Source: Gnetum montanum (Eukaryota; Streptophyta; Gnetopsida; Gnetales; Gnetaceae). Taken from it: a DNA stretch of 64,000 bases. How positions within the stretch are numbered: the stretch's first letter is position 1; each line of letters starts with the position of its first letter. Location: contig MNCI01002098.1 in the NCBI GenBank assembly GCA_015680685.1, forward strand, positions 395,210 to 459,209. Direction: 5' to 3'. The notes beneath the pieces were generated by a model. It made no database searches, was not told the DNA's origin, and was given only the letters and a program-made list of their open reading frames with translations. A program made the translations under genes and the position numbers. Below, one piece after another: positions 11,820 through 20,999 of the stretch.

Positions 11820-12800
11820 TGCTGACTGTTTACACTTAGCGTATACGCTGGCGAAACCATTTATGCTTAGAGAAATACGCTGCTTAACTCAGCATATACG
11901 CCGACAATGAACTGTTTTATGCTCAGCGTATACGTCGAAGAAACCCTCAGCGTATACACCCAAGTTCGCTTTCAGAGTAAACAGTCTACGCCGACATTGA
12001 GCAAACAAGTTTATGCCAGAAATATGAAAAATAAGTCTACACTGTGAAGGCAACTGCGCACACACAGCATATATGCTGAACAAACCCTCGATGTATACGC
12101 CGTCATAGTAAACAAGATTTATGCTGATAAAACAAAGAAATCACACTGACAAAACTTCGCGCATAGAGAACTGATGACGCCGTGGCTTATGCTGACATAA
12201 TAGTGCAGGAAAATTACTTACGTTGATAAAACTGATTACGCCCTGACAGTCTACGCTAAACCAAATTTACGCTATGAATTCACGCTCGGCATATACGTTG
12301 AAAACCCTCTACGCTACAAACCCTCTATGCTCGGCGTATATGCCGAGACTGTCTACGCTTAAAAAAGAGAGAAGCAAAGAAATAATAGCAGAGGCAGGGA
12401 TCAAAGCCTACCTGTGGGAAGTCACAGGCCATGACGAGATCCTTGGCTGGGGCAGGCACTGCAACATGGCTTCAGTCTCCTCTACAAAGGTCAAGTTGGG
12501 ACCCTTCCTCCCCTGGCCTTCCACTTCTTTTCCTTTGCCCATCTCGACCTCCTTCACACTGATTGCACAAGTTTACGCTGAAGAAAAGAACTGTCTATGC
12601 TAGTGCCTGAAATTCTACACTCTGTGTCTACGCTGGGGTTTAGTGTTGGGTGGGCGTCTACGCTAAGGGTTACTCTTCGGTGTCTACGCTCATGAGCAAG
12701 TTTACGCTTACGCCAGGCATGATCGTCTACGCTTACGCTTTAACAGTTTACGCTTACGCTTTAACAGTTTACGCTCTGTCGCTTACGCTCACGATTCAAA
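11820..12800. repeat. ACGCT / GTATACGC short-repeat field
   Basis: The region covers intron 1 (12411-11720) and the upstream leader of the antisense gene. It is packed with words such as TTTACGCT, GTCTACGCT, CAGCGTATACGCC and tandem TTTACGCTTACGCT (12715-12790). One exact GCGTATACGC lies at 11839-11848. The words are shared with the LTRs and the element leader, which hints at a common origin or common binding sites. Confidence 0.6.
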
Positions 12801-12826
12801 GTAAGAAACAAAATAAACCCCCCCTT

Positions 12827-12837
12827 CTTTATATAGC
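12827..12837 (-). promoter_or_regulatory. TATA box of the antisense gene
   Basis: On the minus strand the sequence reads GCTATATAAAG, about 285 bases upstream of the ATG at 12542 and pointing into the antisense gene. The leader between them is ACGCT-repeat rich. The strength of the TATA match and its position suggest that the gene has its own promoter instead of depending on LTR transcription. Confidence 0.5.
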
Positions 12838-13029
12838 ACTCTGCTGACGTTGACGTCACCGTTTACGCCGCTGTTGCTCCTTTTTGCCATTTTGTCCTTT
12901 TTTACTTATTTTTCGCTAAAATTTGCCCAAAAACAATGTAAAAATTATTAAAAACAGAGATTATTACTTCCTGGTTCCCCTGTGGACCCCATTTCACATA
13001 TTTACACTAAACATTCTAATGTAAACCCA

Positions 13030-13145
13030 ATCTAGGCCGGGTACGACCTTAAACTACCATTTCCCAACCCAGTGATGGCCCGGTATGGCCTTAAACTGCC
13101 ACTTGCGGCCTGGTAAGGCCTTAAACTATCATACATCCCAGTGTG
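13030..13145. repeat. Imperfect tandem repeat with CCTTAAACT core
   Basis: Three units of roughly 30-45 bases each contain GGCC.GGTA.GRCCTTAAACT (near 13034, 13077 and 13107). Related units occur after integrase at 16870-17170 and in element B at 19740-19885. The region lies between the antisense promoter and the 3' splice site before RT. Confidence 0.6.
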
Positions 13146-13201
13146 ATGATAATCCACCATTATGCATGTACACATAGTTTAAAATTACCAAAAGGCATAG
13201 A

Positions 13202-13225
13202 ATGTTCCCCCTTTCTCTTATTCAG
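13202..13225 (+). other. Predicted 3' splice site before RT
   Basis: ATGTTCCCCCTTTCTCTTATTCAG is a strong polypyrimidine tract plus CAG. The frame that opens right after it (CT|CTC TGT TTA...) is the RT frame, 60 codons before the ATG at 13408. Ogre-type elements remove an intron between protease and RT to make the Gag-Pol protein. The matching 5' splice site is not seen and may lie in the N gap. Confidence 0.5.
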
Positions 13226-14960
13226 CTCTCTGTTTATTGGCAGGAGCAAGCTCAATGGACTGCCAGCATTTAACCACACCGTTAATTATTGACGGACCAT
13301 ACGGCAAAATTATAAGAGACATTAACATAAATCTCATCAACTTAAGTTCATCAACAAATGACATAGTCGTAGCCTCAACACAATAAACAACAGACAATTA
13401 TGAAGGCATGACAAAATTCCTAGACATAGAAGCTAAGAATATCACCGAAGACCCATTGGCCGAAACCCCCATTACCATGCCTGATGGGGAAATCAAAGTA
13501 TTAAAATTAAGCATGCTATTACAACCGCACTTGGTCAAAGACATCGAGAATGTGCTTAGGGAAAATATGAAAGCATTCACTTGGTCCTACATAGACATGC
13601 CTAGGCTAGACCCCCAAATTGTCCAACACAATATTATCCTTGACCCGAAATTGAGACCGGTGAAACAAAAAGTACGAAAGGTTAAGCCCGAGGTGGCATT
13701 AGCAGTTCACAATGAGATCACCAAGCTTTATCAAGTTGGCTTCATTCGAGCTATCGATTACGCCAAGTGGGTGTCCAACATGGTAATTGTTCTGAAGAAG
13801 AATGGAAGCATTCGCTTGTGCATTGACTTCCGGGATTTAAATGTTGCAACCATAAAGGATGATTTTCCTCTACCTAACATCGATCAACTTGTTGATTCAA
13901 CTGCTGGGCATGCACTATTATCCTTTATGGACGGCTTCTCGGGATACAATCAAATACGAATCAACCCGGAGCATCAGTTTCGGACAACCTTTATGACACC
14001 ATGGGGAACCTTTTGTTACACAATGATGCCCTTTGGTCTCAAGAACGCTGGGGCCACGTATCAAAGGGTGATGACATTTATCTTTAGTGATTACATATTA
14101 CACTCACTCAACGACTGCGTGGATGAAATTGTGGTTAAGTTAAAAACAGAAGAACAACATGTACAAGATCTCGANGCGTGGATGACATTGTGGTTAAGTT
14201 AAAAACAGAAGAACAACATGTACAAGATCTCGATTTAGTATTAAAACGTTGTTTGAAGTACAAATTGAGACTCAACCCGAAAAAATGTGTCTTCGACATC
14301 AAAACAGGCAAAATGCTTAGATTTATAGCATCATAAGCAGGGATACGAGTAGACCCCGATAAGGTTAAGGCCATAACGAACCTAAAACCACCAGGTAATC
14401 TTACCGAACTTCAAGGTCTACAAGGCAGATTGTAGTTTATCAGGTGCTTCATAGAAAAACTAACAAATAAACTAAAACCTATGAACCACCTGTTATGCAA
14501 GAACATCCATTTTTAATGGACTCTGTAGTGCCAAGAAGCATTCGACAACATTAAAATAGCACTTGCCTGGTTACCCACAATTTATCCACCTCAAAACGAT
14601 AAACCATTTTACATCTACCTCGCTAGTTCAGATTCGTCCATCGCGTCTATGCTTTGCCAGAAACGAGATGATGGAACTAAAGTCCCTGTATATTACTTGA
14701 GCCACGCATTAGTTGCCAACAAGAAAAAGTACAACAACGTGGAGAATTCATGTTTAGCTTTGGTCTTTTCTTTAAGAAAATGGAGACATTACCTCTTTCG
14801 CAACTAGGTTTACATAATTTGCAAGGACAATGTACTAAGAGCCATAACAGGGAATATTTACGAAACAAGTCGAATAGCCTGGTGGAAAGCCATGATAGCC
14901 GAGTTTGACCTGTACTACATAGCGCAATCATCAGTTAAGGGTCAAGCTATAGTACATCAA
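13226..14960 (+). pseudogene. pol: Reverse transcriptase and RNase H of element A
   Basis: RT copies the RNA and RNase H degrades it. Motifs run from AFTWSYIDMPRLDPQIVQH through RLCIDFRDLN, FPLPNIDQLVDSTAGHAL, SFMDGFSGYNQIRI and MMPFGLKNAGATYQR to the catalytic box. The box reads CVDEIV in the first copy of a duplicated contig overlap and VDDIV in the second, so the Glu may be a sequence error. RNase H follows from about 14570 (KPFYIYLASSDSSIASMLCQ, VYYLSHAL). Stops at 14335, 14434, 14514 and 14806 break it. The DIDQLVDSTAGH-type motifs and the 'TWSYIDMP' start match the Tat lineage. Confidence 0.9.
14117..14233 (+). other. Unmerged direct contig overlap at a single N
   Basis: A 58-base stretch (14117-14174) is repeated after N14175 as 14176-14233, with one mismatch (GATGAAATT versus GATGACATT). 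This looks like two contig ends joined without collapsing the overlap. It creates a false frameshift in RT at the catalytic box. Confidence 0.88.
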
Positions 14961-15047
14961 ATGGCAACATCACCAACACACGACCAAGCGAATATAGACC
15001 CAGAGTTCCCAGATGAGAATATAAGCACCATAGACATAGTGCCCGAT

Positions 15048-15430
15048 GACTACGATGCTATTTTAAACTTTGATGGAGCGTCTACCTCTCGAGGAGGAAG
15101 TGCAGCCACTGTCATCACCTATCCCTTCGGGGAGATTCGACCCTTTGCCTATTGTTTCAACTTTCACTGCACCAACAACATAGCAGAGTATGAAGGTCTC
15201 CTTAGAGGTCTCGCGGTAGCTTTGGCTTTAAACATCACATAGCTTGTAGTCAGAGGAGACTCGCAACTGGTCATAAACCAAGCCATAGACGTCTATACAT
15301 GCAAAGCCCAGCACTTACAACCATACTGCGACTTGGAAAAACATCTAATGAGGTGATTTGAAAACATCGATGTGCAACACGTCTCTAGAAATGATAATAC
15401 CATCGCAGACGCGTTAGCCACGTTAGTGTT
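15048..15430 (+). pseudogene. Archaeal-type second RNase H (aRNH) of element A
   Basis: Motifs are ILNFDGASTSRGGSAATV (first Asp), NIAEYEGLLRGLAVAL (Glu), VVRGDSQLVINQA (Asp) and VSRNDNTIADALATL (final Asp). This is the layout of the extra archaeal-type RNase H that, together with the usual retroviral RNase H, marks Tat/Ogre-lineage gypsy elements. Acidic active-site residues appear present, but stops at about 15241 (TAG) and 15355 (TGA) interrupt the frame. It lies between RNase H and integrase in the polyprotein. Confidence 0.82.
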
Positions 15431-15689
15431 AAACATATCGCCAAACATGTTCCAACGTTGCCAAGCTCCGTAACCAGTTGTGCTGAACCAATCACCGACA
15501 TCCTTGACACGTTGCCGATTGCATCTGTTAGTTCAACACACGTGATAGAATGGTACGATGACATAAAAGAATACCTTCTACATGGCGAAACACCATGACA
15601 TCTAACAAATGCACAGAAAGATGCAATGCGGAAACGTTCTAAGCAATATACCTTAGTAGGGGACACATTGTGTTGTTGATCCTACGAAG

Positions 15690-16843
15690 GCATATTGCTA
15701 ACATGCGTTAATAGTACCGATGCCCAAGCTATTGTCGAACAGGTACATGAGGGACTATGCAGAGGACACATAGCATCAAAGGCCATGGCAACAAAGATCA
15801 GACGCTTAGGCTATTATTGGCCACACATGGAATACGACTGTCTCACCAATGTCAAAACATGTAGTACTTGTCAAAAACACAGCAATTTGATACATGTCCC
15901 ACCAAATGAGTTGCACACAACGCAAATCACATGGCCCTTTCAAAAGTGGGGGTTGGACCTCATTGGCCTGATAACCCCCTCATCTTCTGCGGGCGATAGT
16001 TTCATTATAACCGCCACAGAATACTTCACGAAGTGGGTAGANGCGGGCGATAGTTTTATTATAACCGCCACAGAATACTTCACGAAGTGGGTAGAAGCTG
16101 CTCCCCTTCAAAAAACTACATCCAAATAGGTATGCAATTTCATTCTCGAAAACATTGTAACCCGTTTTGGCATTCCCATGACAATCATCACTAACAACGG
16201 GCCACAATTTAGCAGTGCTGAAACCAAAACCTTTTGTGAAAATTTAGGGATTAAACACTCGTTTTCATCCCCTTACTATCCTCAGAGCAATGGACAAGCG
16301 GAAGCAACAAATAAGACGATTATTACAATACTTAAGAAAATGCTTACCTAGAGCAACAAAAAATGGCACGAGCAATTGACCTACGCATTGTGGGCATATC
16401 GTATTACGCACCAAACTTCGACAGGTAAGACACCATATAGTCTTGTTTACGGTTCAGAAGCTGTTTTACCTTTGGAATTACAGGTACCATCTTTAAGGAT
16501 CACACTTTCTGGGCTCCTCGACGATGGGCAAAACAATGGTCTACGCATCGTTGATCTTGACTTGGTGGAAGAAGAATGCGTGCACGCCCTCGATCAGATC
16601 AAATGGTATAAAAAAAAACAATGACAACGGCATCAACATGACATCCACAAGCTTCCTATCAAAGAAGGTGACCTGGTGCTTAAAGCTGTTCGGGAACACC
16701 CGGATAAATCCTCAGCCAACTAGGAAGGGCCTTACTTGGTCACTAAAGCATTCGACAATAGAGCATTCAAGCTAGTCGATATGGAAGGAAACGAATTTTC
16801 CAATCCAACCAATCACTTGTTCCTGAAACCATTCTACATTTGA
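15690..16843 (+). pseudogene. int: Integrase of element A
   Basis: Inserts the cDNA into host DNA. The zinc-binding HHCC set is visible (VHEGLCRGHIASKA, then TCSTCQKHSNL). The catalytic core has WGLDLIGLITP (first Asp), IITNNGPQFSS (second Asp replaced by Asn, a G-to-A change) and NGQAEATNK (Glu kept). The C-terminal part ends NHLFLKPFYI with TGA at 16841-16843. TAG stops occur at about 16126 and 16348. A duplicated contig overlap lies at 15989-16095. The D-to-N change alone would inactivate it. Confidence 0.85.
15989..16095 (+). other. Unmerged direct contig overlap at a single N
   Basis: Bases 15989-16041 are repeated as 16043-16095 around N16042, with one mismatch (TTCATTATA versus TTTATTATA). 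It is the same type of joint as at 14175. It duplicates part of the integrase core. Confidence 0.88.
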
Positions 16844-16869
16844 GTACAAGCTTAGGTACATAAAAGTTT

Positions 16870-17170
16870 TGGAATCACGACTATAAACTGATACCACAGC
16901 TCATCCTGGAATCATGACAATAAACTGATACCACAGAACAGTCCTGGGTTACGACTTGAAACTGACACCACAACTGTCCTGGCATCATGACAATAAAATA
17001 ATACCCTATAGTGTCCACAATGACGATAAACTAGGACCTATCCGGCATGACAATACACTGCCACCGTCACAACCATCAAAGTCCGCTAAGACTATAAACT
17101 AGCTTGCCTCCTCATTGTCCGCTACGACTAAAAACTGACAATGTAACGTCCGCCAAGAGTATAAACTAGC
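16870..17170. repeat. Imperfect tandem repeat after integrase of element A
   Basis: Units of about 45-60 bases carry GACTATAAACTGATACCACA..TCCTGG or variants (ACGACTTGAAACTGACACCAC, GACGATAAACTAGGACC, GACTATAAACTAGC). They share the TAAACT core with the repeats at 13030 and 19740. Confidence 0.55.
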
Positions 17171-18210
17171 AAGTTCATCTCTGGTTCATCAATCTGCCGC
17201 CACATTTAAGCCTCATCACTGCATCGCTCGCCATCAGAAGATCCTACCAACGCTACTGCCATTGATATACAACACTTGAAATCTCTTTCAGCATCTTTGT
17301 TCCCTCTGCCGCCGTGTAAGTCTAAGCTCGATTATTCACTCATGGTTTTCTTGTCTCCTTGGAGTTACGTTTGCAAGACGACATCCAGGGGTTTTCACAC
17401 AAGAATGCATTTCGTCACAAGTAGAAAGATGGTACAATGTTCATAGCACACATGACAAGACTAAATCAAACTGTTCTCTAGTACATCCCCATTCACTGAC
17501 TCATTCCCTATTCGTTCACCAACACATTTTATTCAGTCACACCTTTGATACACCCAGTACACCGAAAAATTTGAGCATGCTGTCGCATACTGTAACACCT
17601 TAGAGCAGTCGCGACACATGACATAGTGCTTGCACATGAGTACAAAATCAATGCAAAGTTTATGACTCAAAAAAAAACCTTGGCACTTCCCACATAAGCC
17701 CCAAGTGAGAAACCAATTGTCTCAAAACCAAGTACTCATGTCCAAAATGGTCAAGAAGCATCCGGTTGCATGGCTTTGGCTCTCTACCAACAGGACCCCC
17801 CTAAAACATTAAACATAGGTCATGTTCCTCCAAATAATGTAACGCATCCCCCCGTGGCTTTGGTCTTTCCAACAAGTTCTCTTGAACACTAACCAGAAGC
17901 CTTGTTCCGACAAAGGACATACATCACATATCTGAACTCTGAGTCTGCTAAACAATGGCTATTGACAAGGACCAGCATGCTACACACTCGAGCATCCCAT
18001 TTCCTAAGCACAATCCCTTGGGTAGTGATCAATCCCCATAATCTCCATTTTCCTACCAACCACAAACTTCACTTTCTCGATCCCATGTACTACTGAACAT
18101 GGTGCGATGATGTCTAGTTAAGTGGCAATTGACAAAGTCTTTATAAGGCTGCTTGTGGTGTTTTTCACTTCTTTGTCAACGCTCCTCTGGTAGATTCCTC
18201 CAAGCGTCAA
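17171..18210. other. 3' untranslated region of element A
   Basis: No supported ORF or domain. It is a moderately AT-rich non-coding stretch between the tandem repeats and the polypurine tract. I see nothing else in it. Confidence 0.6.
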
Positions 18211-18224
18211 CAAAGAGGGGCCAA
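18211..18224 (+). other. Polypurine tract of element A
   Basis: CAAAGAGGGGCCAA sits directly before the TG of the 3' LTR, where plus-strand priming normally occurs. Confidence 0.7.
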
Positions 18225-19413
18225 TGAAACACCACAAAATTTCGAGCTTGGTACTTCTCCAGCAAGAAGCAGGTCCTTGGGACCCACGGACAACCACGGA
18301 TACATTTGGTGTCGCACATTGCAACTTTGGGGATCAAAATGCTTAATTTTCACTAAGTATGCAGTACCAGCGTATATGGCCATCACACACAGTGTATACA
18401 CCTAGCGTATACGCCCGACATCAATAGCGTACACGCCCAGCGTATACACCCGACGTAGACATCCAACTTACATGCACACTTCACATGTACGCTCGGCGGG
18501 TACGGCAAATGTTTACGCCTGACATGGAATCTCCAAAGACCGAATGAAGACATAACTGAAGAGCAAGAATTGAAGCAAGTCGGTAATCATCAGCGTATAT
18601 GCCTGGCGTATACGCCCAGCCATTGTCGGTGTATATGCTCAACGTGTACGCCCAGCTTCCACAGCATCTGCGCCCAGCATATCCAGCGTATATGCCCAGA
18701 GTCTACGCCCACCTGATTCAGTGTATATGCCCACCGTATACGCTCAGCAGATGTAATATGTTGTACACTTGTAAATTTTATGCCCTTTTTGCACCCGGTC
18801 AACGTCCACGTGTCGCCCAACCCGAGTCTAGCGTAACAACCGGTATAAAAACCCCACTTTTCCACTTGCACAAGGGGTTGGAAAAATCCTAGAGCAGATC
18901 GGAGAGCATTGACGCTGCGCACCAGAGCTAAAAACCCTTTTACACTGGATAATCTTGTACGTTGGGCACATAGTCTCTACGCTCCGCCTACAGCACGAAC
19001 CTGTCGAGTCATCCCTGCACCCACCAGGGCTTTTCGTCCGCCTTGTGTTCCATCACAACTGTGTTAGACCGATACACTTTACTCTCATTCTGTAATATCA
19101 TTGTTTACAGTTTACGTTGATTTCTTACATGTGTTATGTTTACGCTCGTTTACATTTATGCCCTGTTCACATCTGTTATGTTGTTTACGCTCTCGTTTAC
19201 GCCCGTTACACCGTTTACACATAACTCAGCATATAGCACTTCGGCATACGTTTGGGGAAATCCTTGTCTGATCCGCGTGCAGACCACCCAAGGTACTCTA
19301 CCTTCGTGCACTCCAACTCACCCTCAGGCGAAGGTAGGATCTTCTATGCACGTCCTGTGATCCCACAGTCTTTGTTTCCTTCCAGCCGGAGACTGACGAT
19401 TTCAGGCGGTACA
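18225..19413 (+). repeat. 3' LTR of element A
   Basis: It starts TGAAACACCACAAAATTTCG and ends GGCGGTACA. It is collinear with 1770-2963. Exact GCGTATACGC palindromes remain at 18405 and 18606, and several others have mutated by transitions. Confidence 0.92.
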
Positions 19414-19418
19414 TCCAT
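19414..19418. repeat. Target site duplication of element A, right copy
   Basis: TCCAT, identical to 1765-1769. Confidence 0.9.
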
Positions 19419-19739
19419 TAGCTTAGTTTGTTGGCTATTTGTTTTTGTTTTCGTGTTGATGGCTATGATTAGCCAAGACTATTTTATAGATTATGATTAT
19501 TATTAATTTTTTGAGATTTTTTCCACATAGTGTGGCCATGGCTATGTATGTTATGGACATTCTAACTTAACATTTTAAATTTTGATTGTATTTTGTGGCT
19601 ATATGTATCTATAGTTGTTGTAAACATTGTAAATGTTGAGAATGGCTATTTTGGCAATTTTGGTTATAGAATTAAATGGCCAATCGATGCGCCAATAGGC
19701 TTGAACAAAGAGAATTATAATAATAAAAGAAACGTTTAC

Positions 19740-19885
19740 TAGTTTTAGGCCATAATAGGCATAGGTCATACTATGTTGGTAGTTTAGGGCCATGGTGGGG
19801 CCATGTTTCTAGTTTAAAGTCTTAGCAGACTACATCACTAGTTTAAGGTCATAGAAAACCATAGTTTTGCTAGTTTAAGGCCATA
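19740..19885. repeat. Tandem repeat with TAGTTTAAGGCCATAG units (element B)
   Basis: About four or five degenerate units contain (C)TAGTTTAAGGYCATAG. Read on the element strand they are CTATGGCCTTAAACTAG, matching the CCTTAAACT repeats of element A at 13030-13145. The surrounding 19419-20250 has no supported ORF. Confidence 0.6.
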
Positions 19886-20249
19886 GTAGGCCAACAATGA
19901 AAAAGAAATACATATTTATAAGGCTTTTTGATGTTTATAATATGAGTAAAAGTAAACAAAGGCTATAATAAATAAGTAAAAATGCAAATGAAAGAAAAAA
20001 CTTAAGCTACATGCATAAAGAGTAAAATAAAAATGCATAAAAGAGTATAACAAACTGGAAAAAGAAAGGTTAGGCTATATTGCTATTCATTCATTTGGTT
20101 ATAAGGGCATAGAATGGAGAAGGTTAAGGTGGAATTCACTTGTGTATATTTCTCTTAATCTTTGCAAGATTAGGGAATGAGTAAGGCCTATTATACATAA
20201 GCTTATATTCACCATTCCCTTTACTTATGATGTTAAAAGGGATTTCATC

Positions 20250-20990
20250 CCATAATGCATCCCATTGTTTGTTGTTGTCATCATTGGATTTCTTGCATTG
20301 TTGTTCTCTTTTGGGCTATTGAATTTCATGTCTAGGAGCTTCTTCTTAAAGCTCCACTTCAAACTCATACTTTCTGTCTATTTTTTTGAAAACCAAGGAA
20401 ACCATGTTATCACCATGAATGATGATTTCACCTCCTTCATAAGGAAGATGAATTTCATGATGGATATGTTAGGACACAGCTTGTAATTAATCCAACTAAG
20501 GTCTTCTCAGGTTGAGGTTGAACCTTGGTGTCCCCTTTAATGCCAAGAAATTTGTGGTAGTGGGGAATTCCTCCCCTATCACAAAATCCAAAAAGATGAA
20601 CCCCTTGATGACAACCCTTGATTAATTAGAATACTTAAGGGATGTCGTGGTTTTATGTTGTATCTGCTAAATTAAGCCCAAGCATTCAACAATGGTGCAT
20701 GGGATGATGTTGGTTGTGACTCCATCCTCAAGATGCACCTAATGTACTTTAAACTATCCTATGTGTATGGTTATGAATAAAGAAGTCTTAGTTACTTCAC
20801 CATTTTTAAGATTAACCTTGATTTTGCTATCATGAAACACAAGGGGCTTTGACTTTACCTACTTTGATGAGGGAGGAATCATCATTATATGGATGGCTTT
20901 CTCATTAGCAGGGATATCCTCACTAATAGGGATGAAAGTCAACACTTTGACTAACACCTCATTATGTTTGGCAAAAGTCATGATTAGGTC
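20250..20990 (-). pseudogene. pro: Protease region of element B
   Basis: Minus-strand translation gives LTFIPISEDIPANEKAIH, then DFVIGEEFPTTTNFLALKG, a degraded NLNLRRP for the usual NLILGRP, and HEIHLPYEGGEIIIHGD near 20440-20412. Each motif lines up with element A. The Asp active-site triad is not clearly kept (HLEDGVTTNIIP). Many in-frame stops show it is a pseudogene. Confidence 0.7.
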
Positions 20991-20999
20991 ATACAATCT

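Larger units (their letters stand above)
8599..12542 (-). pseudogene. Spliced antisense gene inside element A
   Basis: A multi-exon gene opposite to the retrotransposon. Read on the minus strand, exons are 12542-12412 (ATG, MGKGKEVEGQGRKG), 11719-11270, 11188-10960, 10870-9830, about 9704-9493, 9405-9211 and 9134 into the N gap. Introns begin GT and end AG, and joins keep phase: phase 2 at the first, 0 at the second, phase 1 later. Protein order: a short basic start, an FCP1/HAD-like segment, a plant-transposon-like segment, a Ser/Thr-acidic linker with a basic patch (RVKRIRFKIP), an acidic stretch, then a coiled coil. In-frame TAG stops occur near 11020, 10254 and 10128, and 1-nt frameshifts in exons 2 and 5, so this copy is broken. 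Element B carries the same gene at 1-1762. The function is unknown. Confidence 0.72.
1770..19413 (+). mobile_element. Element A: complete giant Tat/Ogre-like Ty3/gypsy retrotransposon
   Basis: A 17.6 kb element bounded by two LTRs of about 1.19 kb and the duplication TCCAT. The order is 5' LTR, primer site, GC-rich leader, gag-protease in one frame, a sequencing gap, a spliced gene on the opposite strand, RT/RNase H, a second RNase H of archaeal type, integrase, polypurine tract and 3' LTR. The dual RNase H, the large size and the 3' splice site before RT are traits of the Tat/Ogre lineage. All coding regions carry stops or frameshifts, so the copy is non-functional, yet the LTRs remain very similar. 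Of nine differences counted in the first ~150 aligned LTR bases, eight are transitions. It is inserted into element B, three bases past the stop of B's antisense gene. Confidence 0.92.

Noticed and set aside
11820-12800. CRISPR-like array
   Set aside because: Repeat words are short, irregular and overlapping without regular spacers, and the context is a plant retrotransposon.
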